A stretch of 16,752 nt of DNA, taken from positions 1-16,752 of the forward strand of contig JBASNZ010000037.1 in NCBI GenBank assembly GCA_049657775.1, in the 5' to 3' direction. Below, piece by piece: positions 7,285-14,237 of this stretch. A program made the position numbers and the translations under genes. How positions within the stretch are numbered: the first letter of the stretch is position 1; each line of letters begins with the position of its first letter. Origin of the DNA: JBASNZ01 sp049657775. GTDB taxonomy: Bacteria > Actinomycetota > Coriobacteriia > Anaerosomatales > Anaerosomataceae. The notes beneath the pieces were generated by a model that saw only the letters and a program-made list of their open reading frames with translations, had not been told where the DNA came from and made no database searches.

Positions 7285-7310
7285 GATACGTTCACGCTAC
7301 GCCGAGACTC

Positions 7311-7796
7311 TCACCGGTCGCTTGCCGGATCCTTTCCCGAAGCTTGCCGCCACTGAAGGTACGCGGCGTTTCTGTTTGCGGGGCAGTCGTTACCGCATCC
7401 CACGCAGGACACCTTCCAGTACCAGTAGCCAAGGCCGACCATGCCCACAAGCCACACGGCGGCTGCGACGAGCGAATACATCGCCGCCCCCACCACTCCG
7501 ACGGCCACCGAGAGCAGCACGGGAATCCCGGCCACGAGCGACCGCACGTTGGAGAAGCGTGTGGGCTCCTGGCACCGCGCGCGGCTCTTTCCGGGGCGCA
7601 GGAAGAAGTGTGGCGAGTATCGGTTAAAACCGCAGCACACGTTCGAGCAGCGGCTGCAGGCGTACCACCAGTGGAACGACAGAGCGTTGCCGAGCGCCAC
7701 GAGGTAGAAAGCGAACAGCCAGAAGTCGCCCCGGTACGCCAGCCCCGCAAGAACGCAGAGCCACACGATGAGTGCGTAGATCACGCCTTTGCGCAT
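7311..7796 (-). CDS. Cysteine-rich four-helix membrane protein, function unknown
   Basis: I do not recognise this 161-residue protein. It has four hydrophobic segments (about 4-20, 24-46, 88-107, 108-127). Two cysteine motifs each directly follow an even-numbered helix: CSRCSNVCC at 47-55 and CVGCGNDCP at 131-139. C75 lies in a basic loop and C14 in helix 1. The basic N-terminus and the Arg/Lys-rich loop between helices 2 and 3 suggest both motifs face the cytoplasm. CxxCxxxC patterns can bind metal or Fe-S clusters, but neither is shown. The ATG at 7796 is preferred over an upstream TTG (7826) because GGGGGGA lies 5 nt before it. It sits 52 nt after leuS and 62 nt before comEA in the same direction, so co-transcription with comEA is plausible. 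Confidence 0.8.
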   Translation of the reverse strand: MRKGVIYALIVWLCVLAGLAYRGDFWLFAFYLVALGNALSFHWWYACSRCSNVCCGFNRYSPHFFLRPGKSRARCQEPTRFSNVRSLVAGIPVLLSVAVGVVGAAMYSLVAAAVWLVGMVGLGYWYWKVSCVGCGNDCPANRNAAYLQWRQASGKDPASDR

Positions 7797-7848
7797 GCGG
7801 TCCCCCCTGCCGGAACCTGGCGACAAAGCGCCCCAACCCGCTTGGCAC

Positions 7849-10374
7849 TCATCGGGCGACGAAACTCACGAGTTTGCCGGGTACCACGACCACCTTGATG
7901 ACCTCGTGGCCATCCAGGTGCTCTGCCACCTTTACTTCGGCCCGCGCGATTGCCTCTACCGCAGCCGCATCCGCATCGGCGGCGATCGTCACGCGCCCGC
8001 GCACCTTGCCATTGACCTGCACGGCGTACTCGACCTCGTCGGAGGCAGCCATCGCGGGATCCCATGCGGGCCACGCCTCGCGGTGAACCGAGCCCTTGTT
8101 GCCGAGCACCTCGCGCCAGAGCTCCTCGGCCATGTGCGGGGCGTACGGGGCGATGAGCAGCGTGAGCGTCTCGGCCACCTCGCGCTCGAGCGCCGTGTCG
8201 CGCACACCTTCGCGCACTCCTCGACGGTAGTCGCCCGCCGCGTTCAAGAGCTCCATCATCGCGGAAAGCGCGGTGTTGAACTGGAAACGCTCGATGTCCT
8301 CGCTCACCTTGCCGATCACGCGATGACGCTCGCGCCGCAGCGCCGCAGCGGTTGTATCGCCGCTTGCCACGGGCTTCTGACCCGCCACCTCCGCGACGTA
8401 GCGCCACACGCGGTTGAGGAAGCGATAGATGCCCTCCAGACCCTCCTGGTTCCACTCCAGGTCCTTGTCGGGCGGCGCCATGAACAAGATGTACGCCCGG
8501 AGCGCATCGGCGCCAAAGCGCGCGATCATCTCCTCGGGAGCCACGACGTTGCCCTTGGACTTGGACATCGTCTCGCCGTCCTTCTTGACCATCCCCTGCG
8601 TGAGCAGGTTGGTGAACGGCTCGGCGAAGTCGGCAAGGCCCATGTCACGGAACACTTTGGTGAAGAAACGGGAGTACAGCAGGTGCAGGATCGCGTGCTC
8701 GATGCCGCCGATGTACTGGTCCACCGGCATCCAGTAGTCGACCTTGTCCTTCTCCCATATCTCCGAGGAGTTCCGCGCGTCGCAGTAGCGCAGGTAGTAC
8801 CAGCTCGAGCAGGTGAACGTGTCCATCGTGTCGGTCTCGCGCTTGGCCGGTCCGCCGCAGCGGGGACACGTCGTCTCGTAGAACTCGGGGTGATCGGCCA
8901 GCGTCTCGCCCTTGGTGATGTCGACATCCATCGGCAGCACAACGGGAAGCTGCTCCTCTGGCACGGGCACCAGTCCGCACGCGGGACAGTGCACCGCCGG
9001 GATGGGGTTACCCCAGTAGCGCTGGCGAGAGATGAGCCAGTCGCGCAGACGGAAGTTGATGGAGAAGCGGCCCTGGCCGCGCGCGGCGAGCCACTCGGTG
9101 ACGGCTTTCATCCCCGCAGACGCCTTGCCGCCGCGCATGCCGGTGAACTCGCCGGACTGCACCATCACGCCGTAGCCGTCGTAGGCCTCCGACCACGGCA
9201 CGTCGGCCAGAACGCGCTCGCGCGCGTCGCGTAGGTCCTCAAGGAGCGGGTCGTCCTCGGGCACCACGACCGGCGGTATCGGCAGATCGTACTTACGCGC
9301 GAAATCAAAGTCGCGCTGGTCGCCGCAGGGCACGGCCATGACCGCGCCGGTGCCGTAGTCCATGAGCACGTAGTTGCTGACCCAGATCGGCACCCTCTCG
9401 CCGTTCACGGGGTTGATGACGTAGCGGCCGGTGAACGCGCCGAGCTTGGGAGCCTCGCCACTGGCGCGCTCCACAGCCGTCTCGCGCGCAGTAGCGTCCA
9501 GGACCGCCTTTACGGGGCCGAGATACTCGGTGTCGTGCACGAACTCGTGCACGAGCGGGTGCTCGGGCGCCAGCAGGAAGAACGTGCAGCCAAAGAGCGT
9601 GTCCGGACGCGTCGTGAACACGGTGATGGTCTGCTCCGTGGGCTCACCGGCGGTGTCGCAGAGCGTGAACTCGACCTCGGCACCCTCGGATCGGCCGATC
9701 CAGTTAGCCTGCATCGTCTTCACGCGCTCGGGCCAGCCCGGCAGATCGTCAAGATCGTCCAGCAGCTCCTGCGCGTAATCGGTGATCTTGAAGTACCACT
9801 GCTCCAGATCGCGCTTCTCCACCACGGATTTGCAGCGCCAGCACACACCGTCGCCGATGACCTGCTCGTTGGCGAGAACGGTCTTGCAGCCGGGACACCA
9901 GTTCACAGGCGACTTGCGGCGCTCTACGAGTCCACGCTCCCAGAACTTGAGGAAGATCCACTGACCCCAGCGGTAGTAGTCCACGTCGCAGCTCTTGACC
10001 GTGCGGTCCCAGTCATACGAGAACCCCATCCGTCTGAACGACGCCGCCTGCTTGTCGATGTTGGCGCGCGTCCACTCCGCCGGGTGCGTGCCGCTCTTGA
10101 TGGCGGCGTTCTCCGCGGGCAGACCGAACGCGTCCCAGCCGATGGGGTGCAGCACGTTGAAGCCACGCATCGTGTGGTAGCGCGCCACGACATCGCCGAT
10201 GGAGTAGTTGCGCACGTGCCCCATGTGGATGTCGCCGGACGGGTACGGGAACATCTCAAGGACGTACTTCTTGGGCTTGGCGGGGTCCTCCGTGACCGAG
10301 TAGAGTCCCTCGGCCTCCCAGACGGCCTGCCACTTCTCCTCGATCGCGTGCGGATCGTACGGTCTGTCGCTCAC
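7849..10374 (-). CDS. leuS: Leucine--tRNA ligase
   Basis: This 841-residue class I aminoacyl-tRNA synthetase charges tRNA-Leu with leucine in the cytoplasm. The HIGH-type signature is HMGH (50-53, within PSGDIHMGHVRNYSIGD), and the KMSKS loop is MSKSK (603-607, within GETMSKSKGN). CxxC pairs appear in the zinc-binding-like insert (CPGCK and CWRCK) and again at CPACG and CPRCG. The CP1 editing insertion lies between WIGRSEGAEVEF and the later catalytic half. The C-terminal part has the anticodon-binding helices and VQVNGKVRGRV. Length is normal for bacterial LeuRS. I chose the GTG at 10374 (MSDRPYDPHAIEEKWQ) because GGAGG lies 6 nt upstream and homologues begin this way. The frame stays open upstream without family sequence. 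It is probably transcribed from the promoter at 10410-10438. Confidence 0.97.
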   Translation of the reverse strand: MSDRPYDPHAIEEKWQAVWEAEGLYSVTEDPAKPKKYVLEMFPYPSGDIHMGHVRNYSIGDVVARYHTMRGFNVLHPIGWDAFGLPAENAAIKSGTHPAEWTRANIDKQAASFRRMGFSYDWDRTVKSCDVDYYRWGQWIFLKFWERGLVERRKSPVNWCPGCKTVLANEQVIGDGVCWRCKSVVEKRDLEQWYFKITDYAQELLDDLDDLPGWPERVKTMQANWIGRSEGAEVEFTLCDTAGEPTEQTITVFTTRPDTLFGCTFFLLAPEHPLVHEFVHDTEYLGPVKAVLDATARETAVERASGEAPKLGAFTGRYVINPVNGERVPIWVSNYVLMDYGTGAVMAVPCGDQRDFDFARKYDLPIPPVVVPEDDPLLEDLRDARERVLADVPWSEAYDGYGVMVQSGEFTGMRGGKASAGMKAVTEWLAARGQGRFSINFRLRDWLISRQRYWGNPIPAVHCPACGLVPVPEEQLPVVLPMDVDITKGETLADHPEFYETTCPRCGGPAKRETDTMDTFTCSSWYYLRYCDARNSSEIWEKDKVDYWMPVDQYIGGIEHAILHLLYSRFFTKVFRDMGLADFAEPFTNLLTQGMVKKDGETMSKSKGNVVAPEEMIARFGADALRAYILFMAPPDKDLEWNQEGLEGIYRFLNRVWRYVAEVAGQKPVASGDTTAAALRRERHRVIGKVSEDIERFQFNTALSAMMELLNAAGDYRRGVREGVRDTALEREVAETLTLLIAPYAPHMAEELWREVLGNKGSVHREAWPAWDPAMAASDEVEYAVQVNGKVRGRVTIAADADAAAVEAIARAEVKVAEHLDGHEVIKVVVVPGKLVSFVAR

Positions 10375-10409
10375 CAGCGTCCTCCGACTCCATGCTTGGG
10401 TACCAACGC

Positions 10410-10438
10410 ATGATAGCCGAGTGAGCCCGCCGAGCGAA
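10410..10438 (-). promoter_or_regulatory. Probable leuS promoter
   Basis: TATCAT (10415-10410) matches the -10 box at five of six positions and has a weak -35, TTCGCT (10438-10433), at a 17-nt spacing. The transcript would start near 10403 and have a leader of about 29 nt, too short for a T-box riboswitch. Confidence 0.45.
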
Positions 10439-10474
10439 ACGCCACCGCCCGTGGATGCCCCAGTGCGGAGTGCG

Positions 10475-10861
10475 TTACTCCTCCACCACGACAAACGTAT
10501 CCTCCGGCTCCACGCTATCGAACGCCCGCGCATACTCCAGTTCGAGCGTGCCCTCGCCTTCAGCGACCGCATCGCATGTGAGCGTCTGTATACCGGGGGA
10601 GCCGGACGCATCCGATGACGGCTCGAGCGTCGGCTCACCCCGTGCTTCCAGCATCGGGGGAACCGACCCCTCGAGCCATGTGTAGCCGGTCGTGGGGTCG
10701 CTCACGAGTTCTACTGTCACGGTGCCGCCGTTACGGACTGTCACGGTGCCGCCGTCATCATCGCCGGTGAGCGTCACATCCGTCGCGGCGGAACACCCGG
10801 TGGCTGCGAAGAGCGCTGCAGCGACAGCCGCCACAGCCAGGCTCTGTATGATCCGCATCAT
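10475..10861 (-). CDS. Lipoprotein with chagasin-type (I42) protease-inhibitor domain
   Basis: This 128-residue protein starts with a lipoprotein signal: hydrophobic residues 5-20, then ATGC with C23 as lipidation site. The mature part matches the chagasin/I42 fold of cysteine-protease inhibitors. GGTVTVRNGGTVTVEL (38-52) leads to the inhibitory loop DPTTGYTW (55-62; family NPTTGY/F). A Gly/Ser-rich loop (about 84-90) and GTLELEYARAF (104-114) follow. In classic inhibitors the last loop reads RPW; here it is RAF, so binding may differ. Family members block papain-type proteases, and an anchored extracytoplasmic role is inferred. The ATG at 10861 is chosen because GAGGA lies about 9 nt upstream; the next ATG (10858) and an upstream GTG (10882) are alternatives. 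It sits between a tRNA gene and leuS with no clear promoter of its own. Confidence 0.8.
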   Translation of the reverse strand: MMRIIQSLAVAAVAAALFAATGCSAATDVTLTGDDDGGTVTVRNGGTVTVELVSDPTTGYTWLEGSVPPMLEARGEPTLEPSSDASGSPGIQTLTCDAVAEGEGTLELEYARAFDSVEPEDTFVVVEE

Positions 10862-10901
10862 CTGAACCACTTCCTCGAACACTTATGCCCGAATGACGCA
10901 A

Positions 10902-10921
10902 CGAAACCCGCCGGGGTTTCG
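10902..10921 (-). terminator. Hairpin after tRNA-Ala, possible terminator
   Basis: CGAAACCC (10921-10914) and GGGTTTCG (10909-10902) form a perfect 8-bp stem with a 4-nt loop, 21 nt past the tRNA CCA end. The following bases (TTGCGTCATT) are only mildly U-rich, so termination may be partial, with read-through into the lipoprotein gene. Confidence 0.5.
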
Positions 10922-10942
10922 ACGGGCTTCGTATCATTTCGT

Positions 10943-11018
10943 TGGTGGAGCCAAGGGGGATCGAACCCCTGACCTCATGGCTGCCAGCCATGCGCTCTCC
11001 CAGCTGAGCTATGGCCCC
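10943..11018 (-). tRNA. tRNA-Ala (anticodon GGC)
   Basis: The 76-nt gene folds as a full cloverleaf. The acceptor GGGGCCA pairs with TGGCTCC with one G-U pair, followed by A73 and an encoded CCA. The D arm is GCTC-AGCTGGGA-GAGC. The anticodon arm is CATGG-CTGGCAG-CCATG, with the GGC anticodon reading GCC/GCU alanine codons. The variable loop is AGGTC, and the T arm is AGGGG-TTCGATC-CCCCT. It has its own promoter about 30 nt upstream. Confidence 0.98.
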
Positions 11019-11049
11019 ACATCTGGGCGCTGCTCGCGCAGCAAACGGT

Positions 11050-11077
11050 AGTATACCAGGCACTCGCGTTGGGTCAA
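11050..11077 (-). promoter_or_regulatory. Promoter of tRNA-Ala
   Basis: TTGACC (11077-11072), a 16-nt spacer and TATACT (11055-11050) make a good sigma70-type promoter. The start would be near 11043, giving a leader of about 25 nt before the mature tRNA. It lies in the 98-nt gap after the EamA gene, which also holds a GC-only 5-bp hairpin (11088-11100). Confidence 0.65.
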
Positions 11078-11116
11078 CTCGCTCTCTCGCGCGGAGCGCG
11101 TTCTCGCGGGGAGACC

Positions 11117-12058
11117 TCAGGTCGCCGGGTCCTCGTCCACCATCGGCACCGGCGGACCTTCCAGCGACGCCTCAAGCTCCACGTGTTCCGCGGTCGGAGC
11201 CGTCGTGCCCACCACTTCCGAGAGCACCATGCCGCCCAAGATGAGCGCGCTGCCCGCAAGCCCGCTCCACCCGATCGCCTCGCCCGCCAACCACCCGAAC
11301 AGCCCCCCGAACGCTGGCTCGGTGATGAGGATGAGCGCCGTCTTGGTGGGCGAGATGTACCTCTGGGCGTATGTCTGGACCGCGAACGCGACCGCCGAGG
11401 CCAGCACGCCTGTCACGAGCAACGCCACGATGAGCGAGGGCTCCGAGGGAAGCGGTGGGCGCTCGGTCACGGCCGAGACAACCCCGGTCACCACCGCGAC
11501 GGTCAGCAGCTGCACCAGCGTGAAAGCCCCAAGGTCGAGGCGCTTTCCGGGGCCGCCCAGCACGATCATGTGCGCGGAGTACGCTACCGCACACAGGAGC
11601 ACGCGGGTATCACCCACGCTCCAGCCGTCGATCGACCCTCCGGAGAGCAGCCAGAGCCCGAGAACCGCAAGCAGCACTCCTGCGATCGTCCACGGCTTCG
11701 GCGTGCGTCGGAGCAACGCTGACTGCATGATCGGCGTGATCACCACGAACATGCCCGTGATGAACGCGGCCTTGCTCGCACTGGTGGCCTGAAGACCCCA
11801 CGTCTGGAAGATGTACCCGGCGGTGAGGAACGCGCCGGCGAGAAGGCCCACCATGAGCGTCTTTGCGTCAAGTCGCCTGAACGACTTTGGGAACAGCGCG
11901 ACGAACGCGACCGTGCCGATGGCGAAGCGCCAGCCGAGGAACCCATAGAGCGGGTAGCCCTCCACTGCGTCCTTCACCATGACGAAGGTGCCGCCCCAGA
12001 CCACGGCGACACCCACGAGCGCAAGCGCTACGAATAGACGGCGGGTCGACGATGTCAC
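11117..12058 (-). CDS. EamA (DMT superfamily) transporter
   Basis: This 313-residue inner-membrane protein has about ten hydrophobic helices arranged as two EamA repeats, as in drug/metabolite transporters. The first repeat begins ALVGVAVVWGGTFVMVKDAV and contains FLGWRFAIGTVAFV and the GLQATSASKAAFITG segment. The second contains SAVAFAVQTYAQRYISPTKTALILITEPAFGGLFGWLAGE, the typical conserved end. The substrate cannot be told from sequence; relatives move amino acids, nucleotides or drugs. The acidic C-terminal tail (ending MVDEDPAT) should be cytoplasmic. The GTG at 12058 overlaps the rsfS stop by 4 nt (GTGA), so translation is likely coupled; a longer upstream start would lie inside rsfS and lacks membrane character. 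It is the last gene of the operon before the tRNA promoter. Confidence 0.9.
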   Translation of the reverse strand: MTSSTRRLFVALALVGVAVVWGGTFVMVKDAVEGYPLYGFLGWRFAIGTVAFVALFPKSFRRLDAKTLMVGLLAGAFLTAGYIFQTWGLQATSASKAAFITGMFVVITPIMQSALLRRTPKPWTIAGVLLAVLGLWLLSGGSIDGWSVGDTRVLLCAVAYSAHMIVLGGPGKRLDLGAFTLVQLLTVAVVTGVVSAVTERPPLPSEPSLIVALLVTGVLASAVAFAVQTYAQRYISPTKTALILITEPAFGGLFGWLAGEAIGWSGLAGSALILGGMVLSEVVGTTAPTAEHVELEASLEGPPVPMVDEDPAT

Positions 12059-12453
12059 GAGCCGGCGGACTCCCCTGCACCCTGACTCGCGTTCACGATC
12101 TCGGGAGGCAAGGGAACGCGTTCCGCGTCGCTCCACAGCTTCTCGAGGCGGTAGAACTCGCGCTCATCGGGCTGGAAAACGTGCAGGACGATCTCGTCGA
12201 AGTCGAGGAGTATCCAGCGCCCTTCACGTTCGCCCTCGCGCCCGACCGGCTTGATGCCGTGGTCGCGGAGTTTGGCTTCCACCTCATCAGCGATCGCCTT
12301 GACCTGACGATCGTTGGAGCCGGTGGCGATCACGAAGTACTCGGTGATCACCAGGACAGGGCCGACGTTGATGACGGCTACGTCCGATGCCTTCTTCTCG
12401 GCCGCGATCTCGGCGGCCAGTACAGCTGCTTCCCTCGGTTCCAGAGCACTCAC
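12055..12453 (-). CDS. rsfS: Ribosomal silencing factor RsfS
   Basis: This 132-residue protein belongs to the RsfS/Iojap family, which binds ribosomal protein L14 and blocks joining of the 30S and 50S subunits when nutrients are low. The family core is clear: KKASDVAVINV (20-30), ITEYFVIATGSNDRQVKAIAD (36-56), WILLDF (80-85), VLHVF (89-93) and REFYRLEKLW (98-107). Length is usual apart from a short C-terminal tail. The GTG at 12453 overlaps the stop of the upstream LCP gene (GTGA), and 3' overlaps of the same kind lead into the EamA gene. The AAAGGAG ahead of it lies almost against the GTG, so spacing is odd; an in-frame CTG at codon 4 would be better spaced, but the GTG is my choice. The nadD-yqeK-rsfS grouping is typical. 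Confidence 0.95.
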   Translation of the reverse strand: MSALEPREAAVLAAEIAAEKKASDVAVINVGPVLVITEYFVIATGSNDRQVKAIADEVEAKLRDHGIKPVGREGEREGRWILLDFDEIVLHVFQPDEREFYRLEKLWSDAERVPLPPEIVNASQGAGESAGS

Positions 12454-13670
12454 TCCTTTGGTGGTTCCCAGTCCTGACCCACGATGACGATGATATCGGC
12501 GACGTCTTGTTCGGATGTCTGTTCCACGATCTTGCCGACGCCAAGGACGTCTTTGACGACGTCAGCACTCTCAAGATTCCCGTCCTGGACCACGATCATG
12601 GTCTCTTTGTAGTCAAAGCGGTCCGCGTTCTTGGTGTCCACGACGCGGATCCCCGCCTTGATGAGCGCTTGCGCGGCTTCGCCGGCGATACCCGGACTCC
12701 CGGCGCCGTTGTAGATGATGACACGAATGACGCTCTCGTCCGATCCGAGCTTGATGCCCCACCACGCAAGCAACAGGTCCGCGACCTGGTCCCGCTGTGG
12801 CTCAAAGTATGTTTGGTCGCCAAAGTTGATCGGCTTGACGGGCAGTGGCACCAGCGCTACCTGGTCGGTCTTGGTGCCGTCCGCGAACTTTGCAAGCGCC
12901 GCGCGCTCATCATCGGTCAGGTCGGTCTCGCTCGCCTTCATCAGCACACCGGCGAGCGACTGGTTGGCAAGCGCATCTTGATACGTCTGCTTGTCCACGA
13001 CGATGTGTTTCTCAAACGGCACGGACAGGTAGTTCGAGATCGCAGCCATCGAGACGTCGGCACCGGCCTTGAAGCTGTCGCCGATCCGCTCGAAGCCCTG
13101 GCCGGGCACCTCCATGAACGCGCCGTCCGGAATGGCGATGCCATAGATCTGGTCGTTCTCCTGATCCAGTCGCACGGCCAGGAAGTCGGTGCTCGTGGTC
13201 CCATCGGTGGCGATGACGAGAAGGTTGTCACGCGCGCGCGCGGCCACCGCCTCGGGGCTGTTCTCCTGGATCGCCTGTCGCCGGGCCAGGTACCGCGCGC
13301 CGGCGTTGATGCCCATGGCCACGAGCGCGAGTATCGCAAGCAGGAACGCGATCCCGCCAAGCACGGTCGCGGCGTACTTGAGGCCGGTCACGATCGCCTT
13401 GCCAACACCGCCGACCTTCTCGGTCACCTCGGTCTTGATGCGCTCGGACTTGACCGAACGCCGCTGCTTCTTCCCCGACTTGGACGAGCGCCGGGAGCTG
13501 CGGTAACCGGGCGACAGGACCGGCTGCGGCTCCTTGTCCACATGTGTGCGCCGACGCGGGTAGTCGGCGCCCGAACGATCGGGTACGTCACCGATGGCCG
13601 TGTCACGCTCGCGCGAATGGACGCGCCGCCGCCCGGGGTCTTTGCGTTGCTGCCTACTCAACCGGCCCAC
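12450..13670 (-). CDS. LytR-CpsA-Psr-like membrane protein with LytR_C domain, LCP core degenerate
   Basis: This 406-residue protein has a long basic cytoplasmic N-terminus (1-97, many Arg/Lys/Ser), one transmembrane helix (about 98-121), an LCP-like domain (about 148-242) and a C-terminal LytR_C domain (about 313-400, with VIIYNGAGSPGIAGEAA and IIVIVGQDW). LCP enzymes attach glycopolymers to peptidoglycan. Here the usual IPRDT reads IPDGA (180-184), and the later Arg-rich R-x-R...RQQ region is not found, so ligase activity is doubtful and a scaffold or regulatory role is possible. The GTG at 13670 overlaps the end of yqeK by 17 nt and has no strong ribosome binding site; a TTG at codon 4 is an alternative. 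Its stop overlaps rsfS in GTGA. LytR-type genes between yqeK and rsfS are common in Gram-positive bacteria. Confidence 0.85.
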   Translation of the reverse strand: MGRLSRQQRKDPGRRRVHSRERDTAIGDVPDRSGADYPRRRTHVDKEPQPVLSPGYRSSRRSSKSGKKQRRSVKSERIKTEVTEKVGGVGKAIVTGLKYAATVLGGIAFLLAILALVAMGINAGARYLARRQAIQENSPEAVAARARDNLLVIATDGTTSTDFLAVRLDQENDQIYGIAIPDGAFMEVPGQGFERIGDSFKAGADVSMAAISNYLSVPFEKHIVVDKQTYQDALANQSLAGVLMKASETDLTDDERAALAKFADGTKTDQVALVPLPVKPINFGDQTYFEPQRDQVADLLLAWWGIKLGSDESVIRVIIYNGAGSPGIAGEAAQALIKAGIRVVDTKNADRFDYKETMIVVQDGNLESADVVKDVLGVGKIVEQTSEQDVADIIVIVGQDWEPPKE

Positions 13671-14235
13671 CGCCCACGAGGCGGTTCCACATGGCCACCG
13701 TATCGGGGTGGATACGCCTACGGGTATCCACGAGGTGCCTGAGCGACTCGGCGTAGGTGCGGGTGAACAGCTCCAGCAGGCTCACCGTACCCACTGCTGC
13801 CCGGAGCGCATCCGCTGAGTCATGCTTGCGGGCGGGCTCGATCGTGTCGGCCACGTACACAACCATGGACAGTGGCGACATGCCCGCGCTGCCGTACGTG
13901 TGTGCGGCGATCGCATCCACGACGTCATCGTCGATATCCGGGAAGGCCTCCCGGACCTCCTGGGCGCCGACGGCGGAGTGCAGCAGGTACGGCACCGCAT
14001 CGTCCACGGAGGTGACAGGCAGTCCGCGGTCGGCAGCGGCTTGCAGCAGCTGTGCGTCGTCGGCGTCCTTGCACCAATCGTGCAACAGGCCGGCGATGCG
14101 CGCGCTGTCCACGTCCACATCGTACGCCGAGGCTATCTGCCCCGCCGTCTCGGCCACCCGGACCGAGTGCGCGACGCCCTTGGCGCCAAGCCGGTTACCG
14201 AGCGCGGCGAGTGCGATGTCCCACTCGGGCAGCAT
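13654..14235 (-). CDS. yqeK: HD-domain Ap4A hydrolase YqeK
   Basis: This 193-residue HD-superfamily protein matches YqeK, a symmetrical bis(5'-nucleosyl)-tetraphosphatase that cleaves Ap4A to two ADP. The metal ligands of the fold are visible: H23 (VAHSVRVAE), H52-D53 (GLLHDWCKD), H86 (LLHSAVGA), H112 (AAHTYGSAG) and D130 (VVYVADTIEPARK). The last stretch is the typical YqeK signature. The ATG at 14235 is 2 nt after the nadD stop and has GGGAG about 8 nt upstream; the frame is open further up but overlaps nadD without family similarity. Placement right behind nadD is the usual arrangement, linking NAD synthesis with removal of dinucleotide by-products. The 3' end overlaps the LCP gene start by 17 nt. 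Confidence 0.93.
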   Translation of the reverse strand: MLPEWDIALAALGNRLGAKGVAHSVRVAETAGQIASAYDVDVDSARIAGLLHDWCKDADDAQLLQAAADRGLPVTSVDDAVPYLLHSAVGAQEVREAFPDIDDDVVDAIAAHTYGSAGMSPLSMVVYVADTIEPARKHDSADALRAAVGTVSLLELFTRTYAESLRHLVDTRRRIHPDTVAMWNRLVGGGPVE

Positions 14236-14237
14236 CG

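Noticed and set aside
7789..9234. 481-codon open frame on the plus strand opposite leuS
   Set aside because: The leuS catalytic motifs lie on the other strand; this frame has no domain, promoter or ribosome binding site.
10375..10474. T-box riboswitch ahead of leuS
   Set aside because: The gap is only 100 nt, the predicted leader about 29 nt, and no T-box consensus is seen.
10375..10638. Upstream extension of leuS
   Set aside because: It overlaps the lipoprotein gene and lacks LeuRS similarity; the GTG at 10374 has a GGAGG at ideal spacing.
11088..11100. GC-only 5-bp hairpin between the EamA gene and the tRNA promoter
   Set aside because: It has a 3-nt loop and no U-run; such structures are common by chance in GC-rich DNA, so it is only mentioned with the promoter.
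12387..13742. 451-codon open frame on the plus strand opposite the LCP and rsfS genes
   Set aside because: Antisense shadow spanning two real genes; no recognisable protein features.
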